A stretch of DNA of 64,000 nucleotides from Legionella oakridgensis ATCC 33761 = DSM 21215 (GTDB taxonomy: Bacteria; Pseudomonadota; Gammaproteobacteria; Legionellales; Legionellaceae), in the NCBI RefSeq assembly GCF_000512355.1, contig NZ_CP004006.1, positions 549,001-613,000 of the forward strand, read 5' to 3'. A model generated the notes under the pieces. It made no database searches. It saw nothing but the letters and a program-made list of their open reading frames with translations, and was not told where the DNA came from. Made by a program: the position numbers and the translations under genes. Positions 25,917 to 34,563 of this stretch are shown one piece after another. The stretch's first letter is position 1. Each line of letters starts with the position of its first letter.

Positions 25917-27146
25917 CTCTGTGCAGGACAAAATTTCATGAAGCAGCGCCTGTTATGAAATTAAGAGGAATAAGATGTTGGATAATTTTTCTAAATTCGG
26001 CAATTTTGCAACCAAAAGAGCTGAGTTTATCGCGAATAAAATCGAGACCATATTTGAAAAAGCTGGTTCTTGGCCTTAGTTGTTTTTTAATGGCTGTCCA
26101 CTTAATTGGCCGTTTAATTGCCTGCCACTCCCCGGTTTTATGAGCCCAGGCAAAGGCAATAGCCATAAAAGCGAGCATTTTTTCTAATCGTGCAGAATGA
26201 GTAACCTGCGTTGACTCAAACTGAAATCCCCTCTGTTTAAAGGCTTGAAAAAGACATTCGATTTCCCACCGTCTTAAGTAGGTAGCTAGAGCAACTTTAG
26301 GGTTGGCATTAGTCACGATAATCATCAATTCATTGCGTTCGTTTTTACTGGCGGCAAGATAGAGTTGATGCTGAAACAAAGTCAGGCGCATATGAAAGAC
26401 ATGATGTACTCTTGGACTTAATCCTGCAAAGATTTCACCGGCGGATTTATATTTTTTGGCCCGGATTTTGACAGCCGTGTCATGCTTGATTCTCATATAA
26501 AAGGGTATATTGTGCTCTTGAAGCCAGGATATAAACGTTTTGTTGGGAAACTCCCTATCGGCAAGAACCGCTTCAATCGGATGAGTACCAAATTGCTGGA
26601 TAAACCGCTTTAATAATGCAATTTGTTCCCTACCCGTCGAATGGCCCGCTTTAGGAAGCAAACGCCAATAGATAGGGATTGCAATACCTTCATAACAAAT
26701 GGATAGCATGAATATATTGATTTTGCTTCGACCCCAAAACCAATTGGTTCGGTCAATGGATAAATAGAGTTTATCTGAGGAATGAAAGAACAATAAAAAT
26801 AACCAGCGGGCTATAAAATCAAAATCAATCTCAAAGTCGCGAAAAAACCGCTGAATCCTTTTATAGCGTGATTCAATCAACGCCAATGAAGGCATAAAAA
26901 CCGAAATCTCTTTAAAATTAATGCTCCGGGCCAGCAAAAAACCAATTAAAGCTCGCGCAAAAAAATTAATTCGAGCCTTGTGCCAACCTAAATGTTGACC
27001 TAATATGCCCTTTAACTCGCTGATGTTCTTCATTTATACCTCCTTTTTCGCGAAATGAAGTATAAATTATTTGAATTTAATCAGCGAGTTACCTTTGCTT
27101 CACCTCTAAATCCTCAAAAACCATCTAAATTTTGTCCTGCACAGAG
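25917..27146 (-). mobile_element. IS4-type insertion sequence with 9-bp target duplication
   Basis: Terminal inverted repeats CTCTGTGCAGGACAAAATTT (left) and its complement (right) enclose one transposase gene; total 1230 bp. The target CAAAGAATT is duplicated at 25908-25916 and 27147-27155, so this is a clean simple insertion. It separates the RiPP cluster from the kinase-like gene. Confidence 0.95.
25936..27033 (-). CDS. IS4-family transposase
   Basis: 365 residues. Catalytic segments are LYLSIDRTNWFWG (first Asp), EAVLADREFPNKTF (second Asp) and YLRRWEIECLFQAFKQRGF, which matches the IS4 signature Y-x2-R-x3-E-x6-K with the catalytic Glu. The frame is complete, AAAGGAGGTATAA precedes the ATG, and both element ends are intact, so it may be active. 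Confidence 0.93.
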   Translation of the reverse strand: MKNISELKGILGQHLGWHKARINFFARALIGFLLARSINFKEISVFMPSLALIESRYKRIQRFFRDFEIDFDFIARWLFLLFFHSSDKLYLSIDRTNWFWGRSKINIFMLSICYEGIAIPIYWRLLPKAGHSTGREQIALLKRFIQQFGTHPIEAVLADREFPNKTFISWLQEHNIPFYMRIKHDTAVKIRAKKYKSAGEIFAGLSPRVHHVFHMRLTLFQHQLYLAASKNERNELMIIVTNANPKVALATYLRRWEIECLFQAFKQRGFQFESTQVTHSARLEKMLAFMAIAFAWAHKTGEWQAIKRPIKWTAIKKQLRPRTSFFKYGLDFIRDKLSSFGCKIAEFRKIIQHLIPLNFITGAAS

Positions 27147-27407
27147 CAAAGAATTAGAATTAGAGGAAATTATTTTATTCATCCGCAATAAACATAATTT
27201 TAGATCTCTCTAATATGGCATGGCCTGAGCCAATCTGATATTGCTAGAAAACTGAATATTAGTAAGACGCTTTCTCAAGAAAAAATAATAGTTATCGAAT
27301 TCTCAATAGAATTACTGGTTCATATTTTTATATGGACGCCATTTTTAAGAGTGCATGTTACTATCTGCCGTTGATTTGAATGTCAAGGAAGTAAAAGGGG
27401 TATCACA

Positions 27408-27593
27408 ATTGAAAAAATTGAAGAAAACGAGCATGTTGAATATAAAGGTGACGTCCGAATTACTGGTAGTATCGGTAAAAATGCTATTGTAATTATTAAA
27501 GATGGCCACTTAATGATTGATGGAAACATAGAATCTAACGCTAAAATTACTTTATCTCAGGAATGTTATGGTGTAGTCGTTACTGGGTGCTAA
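27408..27593 (+). pseudogene. Fragment of an unknown beta-rich protein
   Basis: An open stretch without a good start codon encodes HVEYKGDVRITGSIGKNA and GHLMIDGNIESNAKITLSQE, a repetitive beta pattern reminiscent of polymer-forming or FapA-type beta-helices. It ends at a TAA after VVVTGC. Downstream Gly-rich codons (NNDGAGYGM, GSSEGPGYGI) suggest the original protein was longer. No ribosome site is visible. Treated as a remnant; the rest of 27594-27750 shows no gene. Confidence 0.35.
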
Positions 27594-27750
27594 TAATGAC
27601 GGGGCTGGATATGGTATGATACCTTGTGGATCAAGTGAAGGCCCAGGGTACGGTATATAGAATGTAGAGTAACTTATAAAAAGTGAACGGAGTTTACAAA
27701 AAGATTAATGCTCCAGGACAAAAGCATGTAAGGACTCGAAGCAATCGCCG

Positions 27751-29243
27751 TTAAAACACGGCGATGCTATTTAATTGATTAAAATCTTTTTCCATTTTCG
27801 TTGCACCTTGAGCTGATTCTGTTTGTGCGAAGAAGGTGAATCGTCCAGTTGCAGCATAATGAATTCCAGCAATAATAGGATACAGTACAATAAGCGAGCA
27901 AAAAATCACGCTTACTTCTGCCCAGATATAATTAGTATTCCGATGAATATCGAGTAAATGTTGATTTTCTTGTAACAGCCTTTTGCAGGTGTTGCCACAC
28001 TCCACTAACTCACTTTTTGTTTTTCAGGAGGGAGGTAGTGTGCATTAAAGGTTCTTTCTCTCAACTGATGTACCAAGGCACAAAGTTGCTCCCCTTCGCG
28101 TTTATGCGAGGTAGCCATCAAGGCTTTCCCCTTGTTTTCCAACAACTGAAAATAAGCATAGATTTCATTAAATAATTGTTGTTTTTGTGGATTATTAGTG
28201 AATATTGGATAGGGGAAAGTATCAAGTTTAATACCAGCTTTCACTAGGCTCTCTTTGCAATGCTGTATGGCTTCTTTTAAAAGATCTACATCGTTGGAAC
28301 TGGAGTGCTCCACTGCTTCTAATAAATCACTTTTTAAGCGGCTAGCTAATTCTTGGTGGGTTTTTTCCAATTCTTTAAGATAAGCGAGCATTGATTCTAA
28401 TGGTTTCTGTGTTTGAGGATTAGGTGATGCAACTGCCTCATTAAAGAATGTTATATAATCAGTTAAAGAAGAAGAATTGCTATTGAGTAATTGCGCGATA
28501 GGGGTAGGCCAATCGGACTCGGAAGACCATAATTGTTGTATGGTTAAAGATAAAAAGTTTGCAATGTCTGTGTAGGGCTTATTTAAATAAAGTGTTGGAT
28601 TGAAATTTGCTAAACCATAATCAACGACATTGATTATAAATTGTTTGCGTGGACCTTGGTTATCCACGTGGACTAAAATATTACCTTGGTGAAGATCATT
28701 ATGAATCAAATTTCTATCTACAACCTGTTCTTTAAATGCGTTAAGTAATGCTTTAGTTAATTCCAATTTTTCTGCACGTGTTAGATACGTTGACAACAAA
28801 AAGCGATGTAAGGTTTGGCCTGGTATTTCCCGCATTACCATAAGACCTTGATTAGGTACTTTCACATGTAAATGATCGGTAAAACGAGCGGATTGGAATT
28901 CATATAAGGCATCACGATGCGATTGATATTTTGCTACGCGATGCTTATTTTGCGCTTGAAAATGTCCATTTTTTCCTAAGCTTATTGTACATGCAACGCG
29001 ATAGATTGCCCCATACGCTCCTCTTCCGAGTTGTTCAGAAGATAACATTTCATAGGCATAACCACGTTTGGGATCTTTTCTTTGTCGTGCAAAAACGATT
29101 TGTTGGAATGTGTAATCAGTGCCATTGTAAGTGAATTTTTCTCCTTGATGCCAAATGGATTTTCCTAAAAGACGCTGAGACTCTAAAAAATCCCAGATCC
29201 ATTCATTCTGTGCTACATTGGTTGAATTGATTTGGATGGTCAC
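27751..29243 (-). CDS. Eukaryotic-like Ser/Thr protein kinase (LegK-type effector candidate; frame break at 28014-28018)
   Basis: The main frame (412 residues) holds a protein kinase domain: glycine loop LGRGAYGAIYRV (72-83), VAK lysine K105, catalytic loop LIHNDLHQGNIL (H181, D183, N188) and VVDYGLANF in place of DFG (D208). The essential Lys, Asp, Asn and metal Asp are present, so activity is plausible. A helical region follows. The frame stops at 28005; adding one base to the five-T run at 28014-28018 (A5 on the coding strand) joins it to an 84-residue segment with one membrane helix and the tail GIHYAATGRFTFFAQTESAQ. That tail resembles the end of the 38790 protein. Kinases of this sort in Legionella are Dot/Icm substrates; translocation here is inferred. 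Confidence 0.82.
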
Positions 29244-29357
29244 AATGTTATCTAAAAAGCGTGTATTTGATCTTATTGTACAATAATTGATGATCCATGA
29301 GAAGAGGCCTTTATTGCGGCCAGACTCTTTTCCTCCACTGCATGGACCAAAAATTCC

Positions 29358-30645
29358 GGCTCTACACCAATTAAGGGGGCACTTTAATCAAATTAGTCTA
29401 GACTAAGTCCTTGATTTAGCGATCAAAAGGAGATTAAAGTGCCTAAGAACAATCTTATCCTAAATTTACCTGGATTTTCCATATTAAAAGTGAGTGGGTA
29501 TCAACCCTTATTATTAGATGTAACTTATAACCGATTAGCTCGGTGTAGTCATTGCCAAAGTAAACAGGTTCGCAAGAAATCATCGTATATAAGAACAGTA
29601 CACCATGAGTTAATAGGGCATCGTCGAAGTGTATTGAGGTTTAAAGCGTATAAGCTTTATTGTCATACTTGTTGTCGCTATGGTAATCAACAGTTTCCCG
29701 GTATCAATAAACATCAACGTGCTACTTGGCGAGCTCAAGCTGCAGTGTTTCATGAGCATAGCCGCGGGGTATCGCAAAAAGATTTATCAGAGCGTTATAA
29801 GAAAGGAAAAGCGACCATAGAGCGCTGGTATCAGCGGCATTATGAAGAGCAACATCGAGAATTAATCAATAAACCATGTCCTGTGGTACTGGGTATTGAT
29901 GAACATTTTTTCAGTAAGAAAGAAGGGTTTGCAACTACTTTTTGTGACCTAAGAAAACATAAGATATTTGATGTGGTTCGTGGCCGTCGTGAGCAAGAAT
30001 TAAAAGAATATCTCCAGCAATTACCTGGAAAAGAACGTGTCAAAGTGATTTGTATGGACTTGAGCAGTACGTACCGTTCCTTAGTAAAGAAGTACTTTCC
30101 TAATGCTATGATAGTGGCTGATAGGTTTCATGTAATCCGTTTAATTCAACATCAGTGTATGATGACCTGTCGAGAACTCTCCACTGAAATTAAAAACAAT
30201 AGAGGTATCTTAGCCTTATTAAGAACAAGACCTGATAACTTAAGTGATGAGAAGAAAGTCAAAAGAGATGCGTTTTTCACTGAAAATCCTGCAATAGAGG
30301 CTATATATCAATTTCAGCAACAACTGCACTCACTATTAATGAAAAGGGCGCTAACACAGCATGAGTGCCGTAAAGTAATACCTACTTTCTTAGAAATGTT
30401 GGCTGAGTTAAAGCAAAGTGGTTTTAAAGCATTAGCATCATTAGGTAAAACACTTTGGGCTTGGAAAGATGAAGTGGCCAGAATGTGGCGATTTAGTAAG
30501 TCAAATGGAATAACAGAAGGCTTTCATCGCAAAATGAAACTCATTCAGCGAAGAGCTTATGGTTTTAGAAATTTTGAAAATTATAGAGTACGTGTTAAGG
30601 TCCTCTGCGGGTGATTAAAGCTGCCCCCTTAAATGGGAAAGAGCC
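29358..30645 (+). mobile_element. ISL3-family insertion sequence, copy B (8-bp target duplication)
   Basis: 1288 bp, same length as copy A. The target AAAATTCC is duplicated at 29350-29357 and 30646-30653, the 8-bp size expected for ISL3 elements. The right terminal repeat matches copy A; the outermost left repeat differs (GGCTCTACACCAATTAAGGG instead of GGCTCTTTCCCATTTAAGGG). Confidence 0.95.
29439..30614 (+). CDS. ISL3-family transposase (copy B)
   Basis: 391 residues, identical to the copy-A protein except for Ile instead of Val in SSYIRTVHHE. The zinc-finger, helix-turn-helix and DDE segments are intact, with the same GTG start and AAAGGAGAT ribosome site. Near-identity and the intact target duplication indicate recent transposition. 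Confidence 0.95.
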   Translation: MPKNNLILNLPGFSILKVSGYQPLLLDVTYNRLARCSHCQSKQVRKKSSYIRTVHHELIGHRRSVLRFKAYKLYCHTCCRYGNQQFPGINKHQRATWRAQAAVFHEHSRGVSQKDLSERYKKGKATIERWYQRHYEEQHRELINKPCPVVLGIDEHFFSKKEGFATTFCDLRKHKIFDVVRGRREQELKEYLQQLPGKERVKVICMDLSSTYRSLVKKYFPNAMIVADRFHVIRLIQHQCMMTCRELSTEIKNNRGILALLRTRPDNLSDEKKVKRDAFFTENPAIEAIYQFQQQLHSLLMKRALTQHECRKVIPTFLEMLAELKQSGFKALASLGKTLWAWKDEVARMWRFSKSNGITEGFHRKMKLIQRRAYGFRNFENYRVRVKVLCG

Positions 30646-30755
30646 AAAATTCCAGCACTCCTTTTGGACTACCTGTTCAATCAAATCTTTAATACGATGT
30701 TTATAATTAGACTACCTGTTGGGTTTGTTAAATAGGGCTTCTCATGCAAAGACTT

Positions 30756-31000
30756 AATAGCCTACTCACAGGTTTATCCACAGATTTTGTGGATAAATAT
30801 GAAAATCAACGATGATTAAATCTTGCGATAAGCCTTGTATTTATTGAGTTTATAGGGTTTTGAGTGCTTGGTTGGGGAAGGGTTTGCAGATTGATCAAAA
30901 AGATATCCACAGCTTGATGCATAAGCATTTTACACGGCTTGGCACTAAATCTTACCAGAGAAAATTTAAAAAAACAGACTTGACGATTAACTATTTTTTA
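30756..31000 (+). repeat. Dispersed intergenic repeat with DnaA-box dyad, copy 1
   Basis: About 245 bp shared with 44508-44753. It opens with CTCACAGGTTTATCCACAG and contains a perfect dyad of two DnaA boxes (TTATCCACA at 30774, TGTGGATAA ending at 30796). A further ATATCCACAG lies about 125 bp on. A block conserved almost base for base begins CTTGGCACTAAATCTTACCA and includes ACAGACTTGACGATTAAC. No gene is visible in 30654-31067 apart from this repeat. Confidence 0.85.
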
Positions 31001-31067
31001 ATGTAAAAAATATGTGATTTTTAATTATTCATATTGCTTATGCGAGAGACCATATTAATTCAAGGTA

Positions 31068-31601
31068 TTATGGTCGATTACTGTCTTGCTCTCCAAGATC
31101 TTCCTCGCCTGTCACAGCAGCCTTATCCGCTTTATATTGACCTTTAAATTTCTGTGTAATATTACCTTTTTCCTCAGGAGCGTCTTCTTCATCTTCTTGG
31201 AGTTGTATGAACTTAACCGCACAAACGGATTTGGATTTTAACTGCTCACAGCTGATTAGCCATTTTATATCATTATCTTTGGTATAAATGAACTCATAAC
31301 CATCTGCTGCAGAGACTCCTGCAAATTGACCAGTTTCGTTTTCTCTGAGGCCTTTAGCAGCTGCTGTTAAGGTAAAACTGTGAATATAACAATCAGAGCT
31401 TTTGTAAGAGCCCCACATCACAGCATCACTTTCTTTCAATGAAGTATAAAATCCTCTACCTCCAGCATTCACAAATCCCTGAGAAAGAGTTTTATTTTTC
31501 ATTAATTCCGCATCCGTTAAAAGTCGTTCATAATTAGTTCCATGAAAAACCGTTGTGCCTTCTTCTAAAGTATGTGCGTACAATTCGAATTTATTTTGCA
31601 T
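31068..31601 (-). CDS. ADP-ribosyltransferase-like protein (effector candidate)
   Basis: 177 residues. TTVFHGTNYERLL (H20, T22) and GGRGFYTSLKESDAVMWGS (Y52) recall the His and Tyr motifs of diphtheria-toxin-type (H-Y-E) ADP-ribosyltransferase folds, with a candidate acidic residue in DGYEFIYTKDN (E103). The tail after ~130 is acidic and probably disordered, a common feature of Dot/Icm signals. No signal peptide. RES-type or inactive ART folds are alternatives. It is isolated between the DnaA-box repeat and the AsmA-like gene. Confidence 0.5.
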   Translation of the reverse strand: MQNKFELYAHTLEEGTTVFHGTNYERLLTDAELMKNKTLSQGFVNAGGRGFYTSLKESDAVMWGSYKSSDCYIHSFTLTAAAKGLRENETGQFAGVSAADGYEFIYTKDNDIKWLISCEQLKSKSVCAVKFIQLQEDEEDAPEEKGNITQKFKGQYKADKAAVTGEEDLGEQDSNRP

Positions 31602-31791
31602 TTAAGCCTCACTTAGTAGTGACATTATCAAAAAAATCCATTTAAGTTTATGAGGAAATCTCAATAATACCCAATTCGACATTAGAAAATTGCAAATAGA
31701 TATATCGGTTATACAATGGGTTTTTAAGTCCGATGAATATGGGATTTGGATATTGAGTTATAACCAAATGTGTTGATAAAGAAAGAAGAGA

Positions 31792-33045
31792 ATGATGACG
31801 CGAAAAGATAATTGGACTTGGGGGCAAAAATTATTACTTATAGCCTTGGTTATTATCCTGTTTTTATTTGGGCTAAATTTTTTGTTAAGTTATATGGCTA
31901 ATCGTCTTGTCAAAAGCGCTAATGTCGTAGGGATTGATACGAAAACAAATCATCTTGATCTGAATCTAAAAATCAGGGTTTTCCCCTATTTCAAATTGGG
32001 TTTTACAAACCTTGAGTATTCCTATAAGAATAAACCAGTCCTCAAGATTGAAGAGGCAAGTGCCCACCTATCATTTTTTGAATTATTTAAAAAGCGTGTG
32101 CACATTTACAATATGACGTTTAAGAATGGAATGATTAATCTTACAAATTTACCCCAAATGACGGTGCAAAAGGAACGTTATCATCGAGAAAGCGACCATT
32201 ATGAGCAGGGGGCTGCCGATACAATAAAACAACAGAAAGAATCGCCCACGTCAACATTTAAAACGGCTTCTGAACGTGCTTTTAAGCTAGACCATGTTCA
32301 AATAAACAATCTTGATATTATTTACGCTAAATCTTCGACGAAACCTTTGCATTTTGAAAAAATCACCATGGAACATAATGCTGCCGACGAGTCATTTCTT
32401 ATGAACCTGAATGGTGAATTTGTTGGACAAACAATAACTGGTTTTGCAGGAATTTACCCGCAAAAAGAGAAATTGCTCGATTTTACTCTTTCTTTAGGTA
32501 AGAACGTGGTTTCCCTTGCTCTCAATGATGCTCATCCAATGTGGGAAGGGAATGTTCGTGGTTTATTGTCTGATCCTCAAATGATTAAACAGCTGTTCCA
32601 GATTGCTCCCGAGAAATTACCTCAAAAGCTAGAGGCGGTTTTTTTAATTGCCAATAATAAAATTACCGTTTCGCCCATTAAAATCTCATTTCCTGAAGCA
32701 ACACTTTCAGCGCGTTTTAGTCAAGAAGCTTCTTCTCCCATTAATATTGATATCAATATACCAGCTGCGCTTTTGACAACCTTATTTGATGTGCCAACTG
32801 CTTCTTGTCCGCTTCCAAATCTAATGACAAAACTTCTTAAAGGATTGAACACTAATATTATATTTATGATTGAAGCTAATAATCCGCAGACAGCTAGTGC
32901 TGTAAAAACGTCCGTTTTTATAGATCATGTAGGAATAAAATTTGACAATAATGCGTTACCTTCCAATTTTGAACAAACCTTGAAAGCTTGTTTTGATTAT
33001 CAATTAGAAGAGGAAGATAGTGCAGTGACTTATCATTTTAGATAG
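31792..33045 (+). CDS. AsmA-like inner-membrane-anchored protein
   Basis: 417 residues. One N-terminal membrane helix (LLLIALVIILFLFGLNFLLS) is followed by a periplasmic beta-rich body. The N-terminal pattern KIRVFPYFKLGFTNLEYSY ... LKIEEASAHLSFFELFKKRVHIYNMTFKNG matches the start of AsmA/YdbH-type proteins, which bridge the envelope and handle lipids. The middle has a polar linker (~125-165). Probable role in outer-membrane homeostasis; family assignment is by pattern. Confidence 0.58.
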   Translation: MMTRKDNWTWGQKLLLIALVIILFLFGLNFLLSYMANRLVKSANVVGIDTKTNHLDLNLKIRVFPYFKLGFTNLEYSYKNKPVLKIEEASAHLSFFELFKKRVHIYNMTFKNGMINLTNLPQMTVQKERYHRESDHYEQGAADTIKQQKESPTSTFKTASERAFKLDHVQINNLDIIYAKSSTKPLHFEKITMEHNAADESFLMNLNGEFVGQTITGFAGIYPQKEKLLDFTLSLGKNVVSLALNDAHPMWEGNVRGLLSDPQMIKQLFQIAPEKLPQKLEAVFLIANNKITVSPIKISFPEATLSARFSQEASSPINIDINIPAALLTTLFDVPTASCPLPNLMTKLLKGLNTNIIFMIEANNPQTASAVKTSVFIDHVGIKFDNNALPSNFEQTLKACFDYQLEEEDSAVTYHFR

Positions 33046-33133
33046 GTTATTAGCCTTGGTGCATGTTGACAAATGGTTGCTGTTTCACGGATTGCTATAC
33101 TGTAAATAGACCAACTCATAAAGAGAAGTTAAC

Positions 33134-33526
33134 GTGGATGTTTCAAAATTTCTAAGCAAGGTTATTGGCCTGTATGAAATCATCATTAGCCTTGCTATGC
33201 TCATCAACATGAATCAATTCATGGCCAACATTCATGGATTAATGAATAATGCTCACTTAATGGTATACATAGGTTGTGTCACCGCGATTATGGGGATTTT
33301 GTTGGTGGTAAGTCATAACATTTGGCAATGGCATTGGCGTGTGCTGGTTACTATTGTGGCGTGGATTGTTTTCTTAAAAGGTGCCAGCATCCTCTTGTTT
33401 CCGCATGCGTTGGATCAGCTTACCTTGCATTTCGTGACTAACAGCATGTTTGCTTATTCTGTCGCAGTCGTGGATTTGTTGTTGGGTCTGCTATTTTGTT
33501 ACTTCGGTTTCAGACATGAAACTTAG
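33134..33526 (+). CDS. Small integral membrane protein, four helices
   Basis: 130 residues with a GTG start after AAAGAGAAGT. Four hydrophobic segments (GLYEIIISLAMLI, LMVYIGCVTAIMGILLVV, VLVTIVAWIVFLKGASILLF, SVAVVDLLLGLLFCYF) connected by short loops. No conserved charged residues inside the membrane stand out. Function unknown. It overlaps the end of the convergent lumazine-binding gene by 4 bp. Confidence 0.68.
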   Translation: MDVSKFLSKVIGLYEIIISLAMLINMNQFMANIHGLMNNAHLMVYIGCVTAIMGILLVVSHNIWQWHWRVLVTIVAWIVFLKGASILLFPHALDQLTLHFVTNSMFAYSVAVVDLLLGLLFCYFGFRHET

Positions 33527-34164
33527 CATTTACAAGTTCTGTCTTCTATCTCAGCGGGTTCAGTGATATTAATTCGAGTACCTGGCTTAAGAGTTTGGTT
33601 AAATTGTGATTTTTCTCTGGTTTCTCGACCACAATAAATTGAAAATTTTATTAAATGGCTCTCTTTCGAGACGTCACGTGCTGTCAAACTAGAGCCGGCC
33701 AACCCTAAATGGCAATCTTGATGAATCACCGAGGCAAGGTTTGGTGGTGCCTCAAAATCAAGTTTTAAAGTATGTTCATGACCATGTAGTACGGAACAAC
33801 TCAGGTAGGTTACCTGGCTTAAAGCCGATGGTTGTAACATCCATAATTGCTCATGCGATATATCTTTTTCTGCTAATATCCCTAACGTTAATTTACTGCC
33901 CGGACTGAGATTTTTGATGGATGTATCGTTTACCAATTCAAAAGTACTGCAAGCTTTAAAATATGAGCCATTGGTTTCAATGACCTGAAAAAGCACGCCA
34001 TCGAGTTGTATGTAATCGTCTTTAGACAATGAATGCTTGCCAAGATTATGGCAAGTCAAAATAACTGTCTTAGTCTCAAGATGTTCTTGATATTCATGCA
34101 CCTCAATGTCTTGATGAGCAAAACCTGAGAAAAAACAAAATAAATCGTCATTACTTCTTGGCAT
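33523..34164 (-). CDS. Riboflavin synthase-like tandem lumazine-binding protein
   Basis: About 213 residues from the ATG at 34164. Two related barrels are visible: FFSGFAHQDIEVH ... DDYIQLDGVLFQVIE ... SPGSKLTLGIL and HLGLAGSSLTARDV ... LKPGTRINITEPAEI. They mirror the G-D-x-I-x-x-x-G-V-x-L-T-V and L-K-P-G-D-x-V-N motifs of riboflavin synthase alpha chains. The catalytic Ser/Cys positions and the standard MFTG start are changed, so it may only bind a lumazine or flavin. An upstream in-frame start at 34233 would add residues encoded by the inverted repeat at 34181-34219 and is considered artificial. The tail ends in CRTCKC. Confidence 0.55.
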   Translation of the reverse strand: MPRSNDDLFCFFSGFAHQDIEVHEYQEHLETKTVILTCHNLGKHSLSKDDYIQLDGVLFQVIETNGSYFKACSTFELVNDTSIKNLSPGSKLTLGILAEKDISHEQLWMLQPSALSQVTYLSCSVLHGHEHTLKLDFEAPPNLASVIHQDCHLGLAGSSLTARDVSKESHLIKFSIYCGRETREKSQFNQTLKPGTRINITEPAEIEDRTCKC

Positions 34165-34180
34165 AAAACGATAGTCTCGG

Positions 34181-34219
34181 TAACTTCCCACGTCATCCCG
34201 AGTGCAGCGAGGGATCTGC
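34181..34219. repeat. Inverted repeat, left copy (CCCGAGTGCAGCGAGGGATC type)
   Basis: About 39 bp starting TAACTTCCCACGTCATCC and continuing CGAGTGCAGCGAGGGATCT. It is matched in inverted orientation at 35848-35886 with only a few mismatches. Sequences of this type recur as dispersed intergenic repeats in many bacteria. The two copies enclose the GIY-YIG gene and the IS66 remnant. Confidence 0.88.
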
Positions 34220-34236
34220 CTGCAGTGGCACAATTT

Positions 34237-34527
34237 TTAAAGTAGCGATGGATACAAATCGTTCCATTCAGGATTCAATGCATTAATCAAATCATGCTTC
34301 TTTTTTCGAGACCACCCTTTGATTTGTTTTTCTCGCTCAATAGCCATGACGATGCCTGAACAAACTTCAAAATAAACCAGTCGATCCACATTGTATTTTT
34401 GGGTAAATCCAGCCACCAGTTTATTTTTGTGTTCATAAACACGGCGTATCAAATCATGGGTAACACCGGTATACAAAACATTATTGTGTTTATTGGTCAG
34501 AAGGTAAACGCAAGACTCCGTACGCAT
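34237..34527 (-). CDS. GIY-YIG nuclease, single-domain (UvrC N-terminal-like)
   Basis: 96 residues. VYLLTNKHNNVLYTGVTHDLIRRVYEHK contains the two catalytic tyrosine segments (here VYL and LYTG) and the Arg; REKQIKGWSRKKKHDLI is the standard C-terminal helix, with the Glu that binds metal. The small stand-alone family is often found beside dispersed repeats, as here (34181 and 35848). It may be a homing-type or repeat-associated nuclease. Confidence 0.85.
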   Translation of the reverse strand: MRTESCVYLLTNKHNNVLYTGVTHDLIRRVYEHKNKLVAGFTQKYNVDRLVYFEVCSGIVMAIEREKQIKGWSRKKKHDLINALNPEWNDLYPSLL

Positions 34528-34563
34528 ATACTATTCCTTGCTCTGTTGGACTGTATTGTTATC

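Larger units (their letters stand above)
25745..27320 (+). pseudogene. Degenerate transposase remnant split by an IS4-type element
   Basis: Left of the IS, a frame encodes GLGSVSKIARKCGIP, a transposase-like helix-turn-helix. Right of it, KELELEEIILFIRNKHNF recalls the linker and start of an IS481/IS3-type core domain, and further on LSQSDIARKLNISK is another HTH-like piece. Stops and frame changes are frequent. The IS4-type element sits inside with a 9-bp duplication, so it arrived after or during decay. Family assignment is tentative. Confidence 0.4.

Noticed and set aside
34165..34233. N-terminal extension of the lumazine-binding protein
   Set aside because: Its codons run through the inverted repeat at 34181-34219; the shorter start at 34164 fits the family length.
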